NCBI GenBank assembly: GCA_031254905.1 | Contig: JAIRTN010000137.1 | Location: forward strand, 1 to 6,639 | Direction: 5' to 3' | Length of the DNA stretch: 6,639 nt | From: Coriobacteriales bacterium | GTDB lineage: Bacteria; Actinomycetota; Coriobacteriia; Coriobacteriales; UBA8131 | Part shown: in pieces, positions 1 to 5,979 of the stretch | Layout: each line of letters starts with the position of its first letter | Position numbering within the stretch: the first letter of the stretch is position 1 | Program-made: the position numbers and the translations under genes | The notes under the pieces: generated by a model | The model's input: only the letters and a program-made list of their open reading frames with translations | Told to the model about the DNA's origin: nothing | The model's database searches: none

Positions 1-95
1 CGGTCGCCCCCGGGCCGCCGCCCCCCCGGGCCCGCCCCCCCGGCCTACCCGTGGGGGGGGGGTTCGGGGGGGGGGTTTGGGGGGTTTGGTTCGGG
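1..95. repeat. Extreme C-run/G-run tract with G-quadruplex pattern
   Basis: Bases 1-50 are almost wholly C and G with several C runs. Bases 53-95 hold four G runs on the plus strand (53-62, 66-75, 79-84, 93-95) separated by TTC, TTT and a short loop. This satisfies the usual G-quadruplex pattern, and the C-rich left part could pair with the G-rich right part as a fold-back. It lies over the 3' end of the echF frame. It may be a real structured element after echF, or a sequencing/assembly artefact at a contig end; homopolymer lengths here should not be trusted. Confidence 0.6.
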
Positions 96-417
96 TGAGG
101 GTGGTTTTTGTGGGGGAGGGTTTTGTGTATTCGGGGTTCATGGTCAGGCATTTTTTGGGGCAGTTCCGCACACAACTGAGGCATTGGATGCAGGAGAAGT
201 TGTCGATGGTCCACGTTTCGTCGGGCTTGCTTACGGTTATGGCGTGGGTGGGGCAGCGCTTTTGGCAGATGCCGCAGAGGATGCAGTCCGTAATCTCACA
301 GACGACGTGTCCTTTCGAGCGCTGCGTATACGTGGGCGCAACCACGGGGTACATCTTGGTCGCTGGTTTTTTGAACAGGTTGCGAAGCGACATCTTTGTC
401 AGGTGGAAATTACCCAT
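1..417 (-). CDS. echF: Ech hydrogenase subunit EchF, 2x[4Fe-4S] ferredoxin-like (3' end open at window edge)
   Basis: Polyferredoxin subunit that passes electrons between soluble ferredoxin and the small subunit EchC on the cytoplasmic side. Reading the minus strand from ATG at 417 gives MGNFHLTKMSLRNLF and then two classical cluster motifs: CILCGICQKRCP (C45, C48, C51, C55) and CIQCLSCVRNCP (C76, C79, C82, C86). Two further cysteines (C40, C90) flank them. The ending of the domain, LTMNPEYTKPS, fits EchF/NuoI-like proteins, which are usually about 120-140 residues. The ATG lies 8 nt after the echE stop and is preceded by GAGAGGT (429-435 region) inside the end of echE, so translation is probably coupled. 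After about residue 100 the frame becomes Thr/Lys/Pro-rich and then Pro/Gly/Arg-rich, and it has no stop down to base 1 (139 codons). That tail is encoded by C-runs and may be real, an artefact of a poor assembly end, or out of frame. Identity of the two-cluster domain is firm; the C-terminus is not. Confidence 0.9.
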   Translation of the reverse strand, partial: MGNFHLTKMSLRNLFKKPATKMYPVVAPTYTQRSKGHVVCEITDCILCGICQKRCPTHAITVSKPDETWTIDNFSCIQCLSCVRNCPKKCLTMNPEYTKPSPTKTTLTRTKPPKPPPRTPPPRVGRGGGPGGAAARGRP

Positions 418-425
418 GGCAGAGC

Positions 426-1514
426 CTACCTCTCCGTACAACTAATGCAGGGGTCGATGGTTAACACGTTAAGCGGCACGTCGGCCAAGTCGCAGCCCTG
501 AAGCGTCTGCACCATGCCCGCGATGTTTTGCGAGGTGGGGGTGCGAATACGGAAGCGCTCGAGAAACTTTGTGCCATTTCCTTTAGCAAAATAGTAGCAC
601 TCGCCGCGCGGCTGCTCGAGGCGTGAGGCGGCGTAGGAACCGGCTTCGGGTGTGCCTTTGACCTTTTGGTTGAAGGGGCCGTCCGGTATCTTGTCTACGA
701 GTTCGCTGATGATGTCGATGGACTGAAGCACCTCGCGCGCGCGGACTTCGCAGCGCGCATAGCCATCGCCATCTTTGGAGATGATGGGTTGGAAGTCCGC
801 AAGGTCGCCGTAGGCGCCGAAGCCAAACAGGCGAATGTCGTCCTCAAGACCCGACGCGCGCCCGAAGGGGCCGACGCAGCCGAGTTTATAGGCCTCGTCG
901 CGGGAGAGGAAGCCTACGCCTACGAGCCGGCTTTTCACCGAGCGATCCTTAAGGAAGGTGCGGAGAAGTTCATCGTATTCGGAGCGCATGTTGTTGAGGC
1001 GCTGGACTATGCCCGCAAGTTCGCTGTTCTCGATGTCTTGCTCCACGCCGCCTACGTTACAGGCCGTAAGGATGACGCGGCCGCCGGTTGTTTCCTCGAA
1101 GATGTCCAGCACGCCTTCGCGCAGGCGCCAGCACTGCATAAACAGATTTTCGAAGCCGAATCCGTCCGCGAGAAGCCCGAGCCAGAGGATATGGCTGTGG
1201 ATTCTCGATAGCTCGTGCCAGATGACGCGCAGATACTCGGCGCGCCGGGGGACTTCGATGCCCATGAGCGCCTCGACTGTCTCCGAATAACCAAGACTGT
1301 GACCAAAGGCGCAGATGCCGCAGATACGTTCGGCGACGAGGACGAATTGCATGAAGTCTTTCTTTGAGACAAGTTTTTCGAGCCCCCGGTGGACAAAGCC
1401 CACTTGGGGGATGGCCTCGATGACGCGCTCATCCTCGATTACGAGGTCGAGGTGTACTGGTTCGGGTAGGACGGGATGTTGGGGCCCGAAGGGGATGACG
1501 GTTCTTTTGCCCAT
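426..1514 (-). CDS. echE: Ech hydrogenase large (catalytic, NiFe) subunit EchE
   Basis: Catalytic subunit, homologous to NuoD/49-kDa, holding the NiFe(CN)2CO site where protons are reduced or H2 is oxidised. The 362-residue product starts MGKRTVIPFGPQHPVLPEPVHL, with the family's GPQHP and VHRGLEKL (41-48) signatures. The N-terminal L1 motif RICGICAFGH gives C65, C68 and H72. The C-terminal L2 motif DPCISC gives C356 and C359, so all four Ni ligands are present; this separates it from the Ehr/complex I relatives that lack them. The protein stops three residues later (TER), so there is no C-terminal peptide to be cleaved; EchE and CooH are known for lacking this extension. Length matches the family (about 360). 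The ATG is preceded by GAGGAGGT with about 10 nt spacing, 3 nt after the echD stop. NiFe cofactor assembly would still need HypA-F, which are not in this window. Very sure. Confidence 0.97.
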   Translation of the reverse strand: MGKRTVIPFGPQHPVLPEPVHLDLVIEDERVIEAIPQVGFVHRGLEKLVSKKDFMQFVLVAERICGICAFGHSLGYSETVEALMGIEVPRRAEYLRVIWHELSRIHSHILWLGLLADGFGFENLFMQCWRLREGVLDIFEETTGGRVILTACNVGGVEQDIENSELAGIVQRLNNMRSEYDELLRTFLKDRSVKSRLVGVGFLSRDEAYKLGCVGPFGRASGLEDDIRLFGFGAYGDLADFQPIISKDGDGYARCEVRAREVLQSIDIISELVDKIPDGPFNQKVKGTPEAGSYAASRLEQPRGECYYFAKGNGTKFLERFRIRTPTSQNIAGMVQTLQGCDLADVPLNVLTIDPCISCTER

Positions 1515-1517
1515 ATT

Positions 1518-2081
1518 CTAGCCCACCTCCTCTTTTGGTTCGGGTATCGGACAGGCGCCGTAGTTTGCGGCGCCGTAGCTGTTGTTTGCCGCCGCCGCCC
1601 GTGCCTCGGATGAGTGCGGGTTCATGGGCGTGGGGACCGAAACGGTGTAAAATTCGCCGCCGAAGTCGATAGATATGTTGGAGAAGGTGACACCGAACAG
1701 GTCGTGGGTTTCGTTCTCAAAGAAAAAGGCGTTGGGGAAGCAATCTGAGACCGAGGGGACACTCGCTTCGGCGCTGACGGTGAAGCGGAGGTTTTCGAGG
1801 GGAAGCCCCTTGGAGAAGCTGTAGATGAGTTCGACGCCGCCGGGGACGGTGCTGCCGCATATATTGGCGAAGCGCCAGCCGAGTTTGTCGTAGGCTTCGA
1901 CGCGCGCGCGCATCTCCTCGGGGGCGATGTCGATGAATACCTGCGGCTTTTCGGCGCCGGTGGTGGGGGCTTCGGCGGGAGCTTCGGCGGGGATGGTTTC
2001 AGCGACGGCCTCGGGGGTAGCAGCCTCAGTAGCAGCCTCAGCAGCAGCAGCCTCAGTGTTCGTGGTGGTTTCGTTATTCAT
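1518..2081 (-). CDS. echD: Ech hydrogenase subunit EchD (NuoC-like)
   Basis: Hydrophilic subunit of the peripheral arm, homologous to NuoC/30-kDa, that packs against EchE and EchC. It has no cofactor. The product from ATG 2081 is 187 residues. Residues 1 to about 45 are an Ala/Glu/Thr/Pro-rich tail (for example AAAAEAATEAATPEAVAET), and the conserved fold runs from about 47 to 150. The family signature ERExxDxFGxxF appears as ENETHDLFGVTF (122-133). A short Ala/Asn/Ser-rich stretch and an acidic end (KEEVG) follow. The ATG was chosen because GGGAGGT lies 9 nt upstream and it overlaps the end of echC by 8 nt; the frame is open 21 codons further upstream, but that part lies fully within echC and lacks a better start. 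EchD in other organisms is usually shorter, so the tail looks lineage-specific. Sure of the family; the symbol follows from operon position. Confidence 0.93.
   Translation of the reverse strand: MNNETTTNTEAAAAEAATEAATPEAVAETIPAEAPAEAPTTGAEKPQVFIDIAPEEMRARVEAYDKLGWRFANICGSTVPGGVELIYSFSKGLPLENLRFTVSAEASVPSVSDCFPNAFFFENETHDLFGVTFSNISIDFGGEFYTVSVPTPMNPHSSEARAAAANNSYGAANYGACPIPEPKEEVG
1969..2056 (-). repeat. 12-bp in-frame tandem repeats in the EchD N-terminal tail
   Basis: Two different 12-bp direct repeats are adjacent in the plus-strand text. GCTTCGGCGGGA/G occurs at 1969-1980 and 1981-1992, encoding the PAEAPAEA part. TAGCAGCCTCAG occurs at 2018-2029 and 2030-2041, with a partial third copy at 2048-2056 after a CAG triplet run. 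All units are multiples of 3, so copy changes would keep the frame. They explain the low-complexity Ala/Glu tail of EchD as a product of repeat expansion. Confidence 0.8.
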
Positions 2082-2628
2082 GGCTTGTGGCACCTCCCGT
2101 GCCCGTTGTTGTTTCGAGTGCCTCGTCGCGGACGGTCTTTCCATCGACGATTTTGTCCGCGGCGGTCAGGCAGGTGGGCAGGCTGGGCGCCACGGATATC
2201 CCAGCGGCAAGGGCCGCGCGCTTCTCCTCAAGCACACCAAGCCCGGTGACAACCGCGTCGATGATGGCCTCAGGACGGATGGCGCAGCCGGGCGCGTAGA
2301 CGTCCACGGGAATCGCCACATCCACGCCGCCAAGCGTGTTGTAACACTCCTTGAAGATGCCGCCCGTGCAGGCGCAGATGCCGCAGGCGATGACGACCTT
2401 CGGCTCAAGCATCTGCTCGTAGATTTGTTGGACGACGCTGGCATTGCGCTCGTTGACCGAGCCGGTTACGAGGAAGATGTCGGCGTGTTTGGGATTGCCG
2501 GTGTTGATGATGCCGAAGCGTTCCACGTCGTACATCGGGGTGAGGCAGGCAAGAACCTCAATGTCGCAGCCGTTACAACTCGACGCATCGTAGTGGATTA
2601 TCCAGGGTGATTTTATCGTTGAGGACAT
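2074..2628 (-). CDS. echC: Ech hydrogenase small subunit EchC (NuoB-like, [4Fe-4S])
   Basis: Small subunit carrying the proximal [4Fe-4S] cluster that hands electrons to the NiFe site in EchE; homolog of NuoB/PSST. The 184-residue product begins MSSTIKSPWIIHYDASSCNGCDIE, with the SCNGCD motif (C18, C21), then ACGICACTGGIF (canonical ligand C85 of GxCAxxGG, with extra C82 and C87), then YAPGCAIRPE (C115). The ATG at 2628 is preceded by AGGAGGT (plus-strand 2634-2640) with about 5 nt spacing. That ribosome binding site contains the echB stop codon, so the cistrons are tightly coupled. An in-frame TTG at 2646 would add six residues (CRRCR-like), but it lies upstream of this SD and is unlikely. 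After about residue 140 there is a Thr/Gly-rich tail (ETTTGTGGATSHE) that goes past the usual core of about 150 residues. Very sure. Confidence 0.96.
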   Translation of the reverse strand: MSSTIKSPWIIHYDASSCNGCDIEVLACLTPMYDVERFGIINTGNPKHADIFLVTGSVNERNASVVQQIYEQMLEPKVVIACGICACTGGIFKECYNTLGGVDVAIPVDVYAPGCAIRPEAIIDAVVTGLGVLEEKRAALAAGISVAPSLPTCLTAADKIVDGKTVRDEALETTTGTGGATSHE

Positions 2629-2638
2629 CCGGCACCTC

Positions 2639-3532
2639 CTACACAAATACCATCTTGAGGATGATAAGGTTTAAGACCACGCACACGAGAGTGACCACCC
2701 AACTCGAAGTAACCATGAGTTGCCATTTCATGCGTGCGAAGTTGTTGTCGATAAAGATTTCGAGAAAATAGACAAGAATTATGCCGATAAGGGCGACTAC
2801 CGCCCCAATCCAACTCCCCCAAACGAGGAACAGACCCACCCAGCCGAGGAACAGCACGGTCTCATACCAGTGCATGATTTCGACTAAGGCCAGCGTGCGT
2901 CCACTCATCTCTGTGGAGATGCCCTTGACGAGTTCTTGATGCGCGTGGTGCGAGTAGCTGAGGTCGAAGGGGGATTTGCGCAGTTTGATGGTGAGGATGA
3001 ACAATAGCCCGACGAATACCAGCGGCAAGGCGACGATGAGCGGACGGTCGAGCGTAAGTACCGCTCCCACGTTAAAGGTTCCCTCACCGAGGAAGGCCTT
3101 GGTTGCCATGTAGAAGGTGACGGTCATGAGGACGACCATCGGCTCATAACTCATGACTTGGGCTATCTCGCGCTCGGCACCAAGTTCGGCGTAGGGTGAG
3201 CGCGTGGAGTAGGCCGCGATTATGAAGAACAGGGTCGAGAGCATGAGGATGAATACCACGAGCAGGAAGTTACCGCCCGCGAAGAAGAATACGCCGGCAA
3301 GGATGGCAAAGAGCAGCGCCATGGCCACGTAGAAGCCCTGAAAGTCGTTGACGGCGACGTCTTCTTTTGCCAAGAGTTTGCGGACGTCGTGCCAAGGCTG
3401 GAGCAGCGGTGGGCCGACGCGCCCCTGCAGGCGGGCGTTGATGATGCGGTCGAGCCCCGCGATGAGGCAGCCGACAATGGGGGCCAAAACCGTGAAGGCA
3501 ACGAGCGAGATGGCGAAAGAAATGAGCGTCAT
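2639..3532 (-). CDS. echB: Ech hydrogenase membrane subunit EchB (NuoH-like)
   Basis: Integral membrane subunit of the NuoH/ND1 family that anchors the hydrogenase module and links redox chemistry to ion translocation. The 297-residue product has about eight hydrophobic segments (roughly 5-27, 67-85, 88-107, 131-147, 163-182, 214-238, 240-261, 273-295). Family signatures are present: RIINARLQGRVGPP (29-42) in the first cytoplasmic loop, AELGAEREIAQVMSYEP (115-131), and KLRKSPFDLSYSHHAHQELV (183-202) followed by TEMSG. The ATG at 3532 overlaps the echA stop as ATGA (4 nt), and a GGGGGGTGGT stretch just upstream can serve as ribosome binding site. An open frame extends 35 codons upstream but is only the shadow of the echA end, with a poor Arg/His-rich translation. 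Very sure of the family. Confidence 0.96.
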   Translation of the reverse strand: MTLISFAISLVAFTVLAPIVGCLIAGLDRIINARLQGRVGPPLLQPWHDVRKLLAKEDVAVNDFQGFYVAMALLFAILAGVFFFAGGNFLLVVFILMLSTLFFIIAAYSTRSPYAELGAEREIAQVMSYEPMVVLMTVTFYMATKAFLGEGTFNVGAVLTLDRPLIVALPLVFVGLLFILTIKLRKSPFDLSYSHHAHQELVKGISTEMSGRTLALVEIMHWYETVLFLGWVGLFLVWGSWIGAVVALIGIILVYFLEIFIDNNFARMKWQLMVTSSWVVTLVCVVLNLIILKMVFV

Positions 3533-5733
3533 AGCGACCACCCCCCAAGGCTCATCAGTGCAAGCACCAAGCCGAAAACGAGGATGGTGATGCACATGAC
3601 GTTTGCGATTGGCGTGAGGCGCTCGGAGCCGAACCACCCCTCCATGTACCAGTTGCGTTGTGAGGCCGTGCTTTCTTTAGAAAGCGAGTTGCGGTAGGTG
3701 CGGTTCTCGAAGTCCATGCCGACGCCGCTGAGGTAGACGGGCACCTTGCGGCGAATCTTTTTAGCGGGGGCGCCGTCTTGGGCGTTTCGTTTGGCACCGC
3801 GGCCTACGCGGAGGAAGAATACGAGGAAGGAGACAATCATTGCCAGCACGATTATCGCCATGATGAGCAGGTTGTCGAAGCTGATGGCCTCAACATTGGG
3901 GAGGGCGATGCCGAAGATGACGTCGCTGCTGAGGTCCAGCGGGGGCTTCGGTATGTAAGCGAACCGAAAGAGGTAGGGTACGACTACGTACTCTGAGACA
4001 AAGGGGAACCCGACGCTCATACCGACGACGAGAATTGCCATAAGGGCGAGAGCCGACCATTCCGAACGGTGCACTCTTGTCTCCCTATTATTGTCCTTTT
4101 GTGCGACACTGAGTAGTTTTCCGAGCCATTTGGACCAGAATACGAAGGTCACGGCTGACCCGAAAGCGAGGATGAGGAGGAGGGTGAGGTTGTTGGCCTC
4201 GACGAGTGAAACGATAGTTGCCCATTTGGAGATGAGCATGCCGAAGGGCGCCACGAACATCGCGAGGATGCCGAGTGCCATGAGCCGTGCGAGGCCGGGC
4301 ATGCGGACGAAAAGGTTGTCCATGTCTTCTATGTCGCGGCTGCCGATGTGGTGTTCGGCGGTGCCGACGCAGAGAAAGAGCAGCGATTTTGCGGCCGCGT
4401 GGAAGATGAGGAGGAAGATGGCCGCCCAGATTGCCTCGGGGGTGCCGACGCCGGCGCAGGTGACGATGAGGCCGAGGTTGGCGATGGTTGAGTAGGCGAG
4501 GACCTGTTTTGCGTTGGAGCGCGTGATTGCGATGGCCGAGCAGAACAGGAAGGTGAGGCCGCCGATGAAGACGACCATGATGCCGTTACCGTTCCAGCCG
4601 AGGGTGGGGGCGAGTTTGATGAGGATGAATACGCCCGCCTTGACCATGGTTGACGAGTGGAGGAGGGCCGAGGTGGGGGTGGGCGCCACCATGGCGCCGA
4701 GCAGCCAGCTTTGGAAGGGCACTTGGGCCGCCTTGGTCATGCCCGCGAAGGCGATGAGGGCGATGGGGAGGGCCATCATGCCCATGGCGCCTTGTTTGAT
4801 GAGTACGTCGAGTTCGCCTATGCCTTGGGCGCCGAGGTAGAACAGGGCGATTGCGAAGGCGATGCCGCCGAGCAGGTTCATGATGATTTGGCGGAATGAG
4901 TTGTTGATGGCCTCTTTGGTGCGCGTGTAGCCGATGAGGGCGAAGGAGCAGACCGTCGTGACCTCCCACGCGCAGAGCAGCCACGTGAGGTTGTTGGCGA
5001 AGACGATGGTGAACATCGCGGAGAGAAAGAGGAACATGAGGGAGAAGAAGATGGGGCGGCGGTCTTGGGGACGGCCGGGGGTGGCGGGGGTGGCGCCGGG
5101 GGTTGTTGGGGTGGGCTCTGCCGGGGCCGCTGGCGCTGCCGCTGCTGGTGGATTGGGGGAATTTTGGGCGGAATGCGCCGCGTTAGCATCCCCATTTTCA
5201 TTATTGAGATGGGCTTGGAAATCCTTCATGTAGCCGAGTGCGTAGATGCAGATTCCGCCGCCGATGATGCCGATGATGAGGGCCATGATTACTGAGAGAG
5301 GGTCGATGTAGAGGCTGTTGGCGACGGTGACGTTGTGGCCGACGGTGAATTCGAAGCCGAGGATGAGCGCCAGTTGGGCGACGGCGAGGGCCGCCGCGAG
5401 GGGCTTTTTGTGGCGGATGCTTTTTGTGAGGATGTAGAGGGCGATGATTGCGTCGATGGCGATGATGAGGTAGGGGATGAGGGTGGATATGGTTGATGTG
5501 GCCGCGGTTGCTGATGTGGGGTCGAGCGAGCCCTTCCACGAGTTATCGACGAGGTAGCCCGCGGCGAGGAGCAGGGTGGCCGCCATGATGATGACGGCTG
5601 AACCGACCACGACTGCGGCGCGGCCTTTGTCGCTGCGGACAACGAGCAGAAGCCCGGCTGTGAGCAGGGGAAACAAAATGAGAAAGCCGATGAGCGCTAG
5701 TGGTGGAGCGGGTATAAGAGGCGGGGCAGTCAA
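3529..5733 (-). CDS. echA: Ech hydrogenase membrane subunit EchA (NuoL/Mrp antiporter-like)
   Basis: Largest membrane subunit, of the NuoL/M/N-MrpA/D antiporter family, thought to be the ion channel of Ech. The 734-residue product has some 15 or more hydrophobic segments. Typical functional residues are visible: E257 in WEVTTVCSFALIG, K334 in GMTKAAQVPFQSWL, PTPTSALLHSSTMVKAG (351-367, with H359 and K365), and K449 in FHAAAKSLLF. The C-terminal part (YLSGVGMDFENRTYRN, then a last membrane helix) is typical of group 4 hydrogenase EchA. Between YMKDFQAH and RRPIFF (about 177-226) sits a Pro/Ala/Thr/Asn-rich insert of about 50 residues that most relatives lack; by analogy with NuoL topology this loop faces the cytoplasm. 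The start is TTG, with GGGAGAG directly upstream and an in-frame TAA immediately before it. No ATG or GTG exists before the first helix, so TTG is the best choice. It is the first gene of the operon. Confidence 0.95.
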   Translation of the reverse strand: MTAPPLIPAPPLALIGFLILFPLLTAGLLLVVRSDKGRAAVVVGSAVIIMAATLLLAAGYLVDNSWKGSLDPTSATAATSTISTLIPYLIIAIDAIIALYILTKSIRHKKPLAAALAVAQLALILGFEFTVGHNVTVANSLYIDPLSVIMALIIGIIGGGICIYALGYMKDFQAHLNNENGDANAAHSAQNSPNPPAAAAPAAPAEPTPTTPGATPATPGRPQDRRPIFFSLMFLFLSAMFTIVFANNLTWLLCAWEVTTVCSFALIGYTRTKEAINNSFRQIIMNLLGGIAFAIALFYLGAQGIGELDVLIKQGAMGMMALPIALIAFAGMTKAAQVPFQSWLLGAMVAPTPTSALLHSSTMVKAGVFILIKLAPTLGWNGNGIMVVFIGGLTFLFCSAIAITRSNAKQVLAYSTIANLGLIVTCAGVGTPEAIWAAIFLLIFHAAAKSLLFLCVGTAEHHIGSRDIEDMDNLFVRMPGLARLMALGILAMFVAPFGMLISKWATIVSLVEANNLTLLLILAFGSAVTFVFWSKWLGKLLSVAQKDNNRETRVHRSEWSALALMAILVVGMSVGFPFVSEYVVVPYLFRFAYIPKPPLDLSSDVIFGIALPNVEAISFDNLLIMAIIVLAMIVSFLVFFLRVGRGAKRNAQDGAPAKKIRRKVPVYLSGVGMDFENRTYRNSLSKESTASQRNWYMEGWFGSERLTPIANVMCITILVFGLVLALMSLGGWSL
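5056..5205 (-). repeat. Low-complexity Pro/Ala-rich insert in EchA
   Basis: This stretch encodes about residues 177-226 of EchA. On the plus strand around 5064-5150 it is a G-rich imperfect repeat built on GGGGGTGGC-like units (encoding PATP/PTTPGATP), followed by GCTGGCGCTGCCGCTGCTGG (AAAAPAAP). No hydrophobic helix is encoded. Flanking residues match the family on both sides, so it reads as an in-frame insertion by repeat growth and not as an assembly error. Confidence 0.75.
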
Positions 5734-5748
5734 TTACTCTCCCTTCAT
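5731..5748 (-). promoter_or_regulatory. echA translation start: SD, micro-ORF MKGE and TTG
   Basis: On the minus strand the text is ATGAAGGGAGAGTAATTG. An ATG opens a four-codon ORF (Met-Lys-Gly-Glu) whose TAA stop directly precedes the TTG used by echA, in the same frame. The GGGAG inside the micro-ORF also serves as the echA ribosome binding site with about 5 nt spacing. Whether the micro-ORF is translated is unknown; if so, stop-restart at the adjacent TTG is possible. Confidence 0.5.
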
Positions 5749-5765
5749 CGTGTTTTGCGGTGGTT

Positions 5766-5788
5766 GGCCTCCCCTTGGGAGGGGGGCC
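5766..5788 (-). promoter_or_regulatory. GC-rich hairpin in the echA leader
   Basis: Plus-strand text GGCCTCCC (5766-5773), loop CTT, GGGAGG (5777-5782), a two-G bulge, then GGCC (5785-5788) gives a stable stem. In the transcript it would lie about 33 nt upstream of the echA TTG. No T-run follows on the minus strand, so it is not an intrinsic terminator; it could protect the mRNA end or tune translation. Function is inference. Confidence 0.45.
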
Positions 5789-5826
5789 GGTGTCGTCGGC
5801 GTTGCTGCTGCTGTGCCGGCGAGTGG

Positions 5827-5854
5827 TGCGGTAGTGCGGTAGTGCGGTAGTGCG
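5827..5854. repeat. Octamer tandem repeat TGCGGTAG, about 3.5 copies
   Basis: TGCGGTAG occurs perfectly at 5827-5834, 5835-5842 and 5843-5850, with TGCG at 5851-5854. A further related piece, TAGTGCGG, recurs at 5881-5888. The unit is not a multiple of 3, which supports a non-coding leader. Such short repeats vary in copy number by slippage. Confidence 0.85.
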
Positions 5855-5921
5855 TGGGCGACAGGTGCTGCGCCGGCGGGTAGTGCGGCATTGCGGTGTC
5901 TTAATCGCCGTTTAGCCAAAT

Positions 5922-5938
5922 GATACTGTTTGAGTATC
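5922..5938. promoter_or_regulatory. Dyad GATACT-N5-AGTATC, candidate operator
   Basis: A perfect 6-bp inverted repeat (GATACT 5922-5927, AGTATC 5933-5938) with a 5-nt centre GTTTG. It lies 13 bp downstream of the proposed -10 of the ech promoter, so it would sit at about +6 to +22, a position suited to a repressor. The binding factor is unknown, and a 6-bp dyad can also arise by chance. Confidence 0.4.
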
Positions 5939-5950
5939 GCGTCGCCGCAA

Positions 5951-5979
5951 GGTATAAAGGGCTGGTCGGCAAACGGCAA
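5951..5979 (-). promoter_or_regulatory. Candidate sigma70-type promoter for the ech operon
   Basis: On the minus strand TTGCCG (plus 5974-5979) and TATACC (plus 5951-5956) are separated by 17 bp; each box matches its consensus at 4 of 6 positions. The -35 box lies within the heptamer repeats, so a neighbouring TTGCCG copy could also serve at other spacing. Transcription would start near 5944, giving a leader of about 210 nt before echA. The match is moderate. Confidence 0.4.

Noticed and set aside
666..1211. Plus-strand open frame of 181 codons opposite echE
   Set aside because: It lies fully inside echE, whose product has all family motifs; this frame is its antisense shadow with no ribosome binding site.
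1927..2610. Plus-strand open frame of 227 codons opposite echC/echD
   Set aside because: Antisense to two well-supported genes and rich in Ala/Val/Gly from complementary codons; no recognisable domain.
2629..2646. Earlier TTG start for echC adding six residues
   Set aside because: It lies upstream of the strong AGGAGGT, which is spaced correctly for the ATG at 2628.
426..5733. Respiratory complex I (nuo) or CO-linked Coo hydrogenase operon
   Set aside because: Complex I NuoD lacks the four Ni-ligand cysteines seen here, and NuoEFG are absent. The order is echABCDEF, not cooMKLXUH, and no CO dehydrogenase gene is in view.
5734..5979. Minus-strand open frame of 81 codons directly before echA and in its frame
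   Set aside because: It contains the repeats, the hairpin and the dyad, has a poor Pro/Ala/Arg translation, no SD, and overlaps the presumed promoter. Only its last codons (MKGE) are noted as a micro-ORF.
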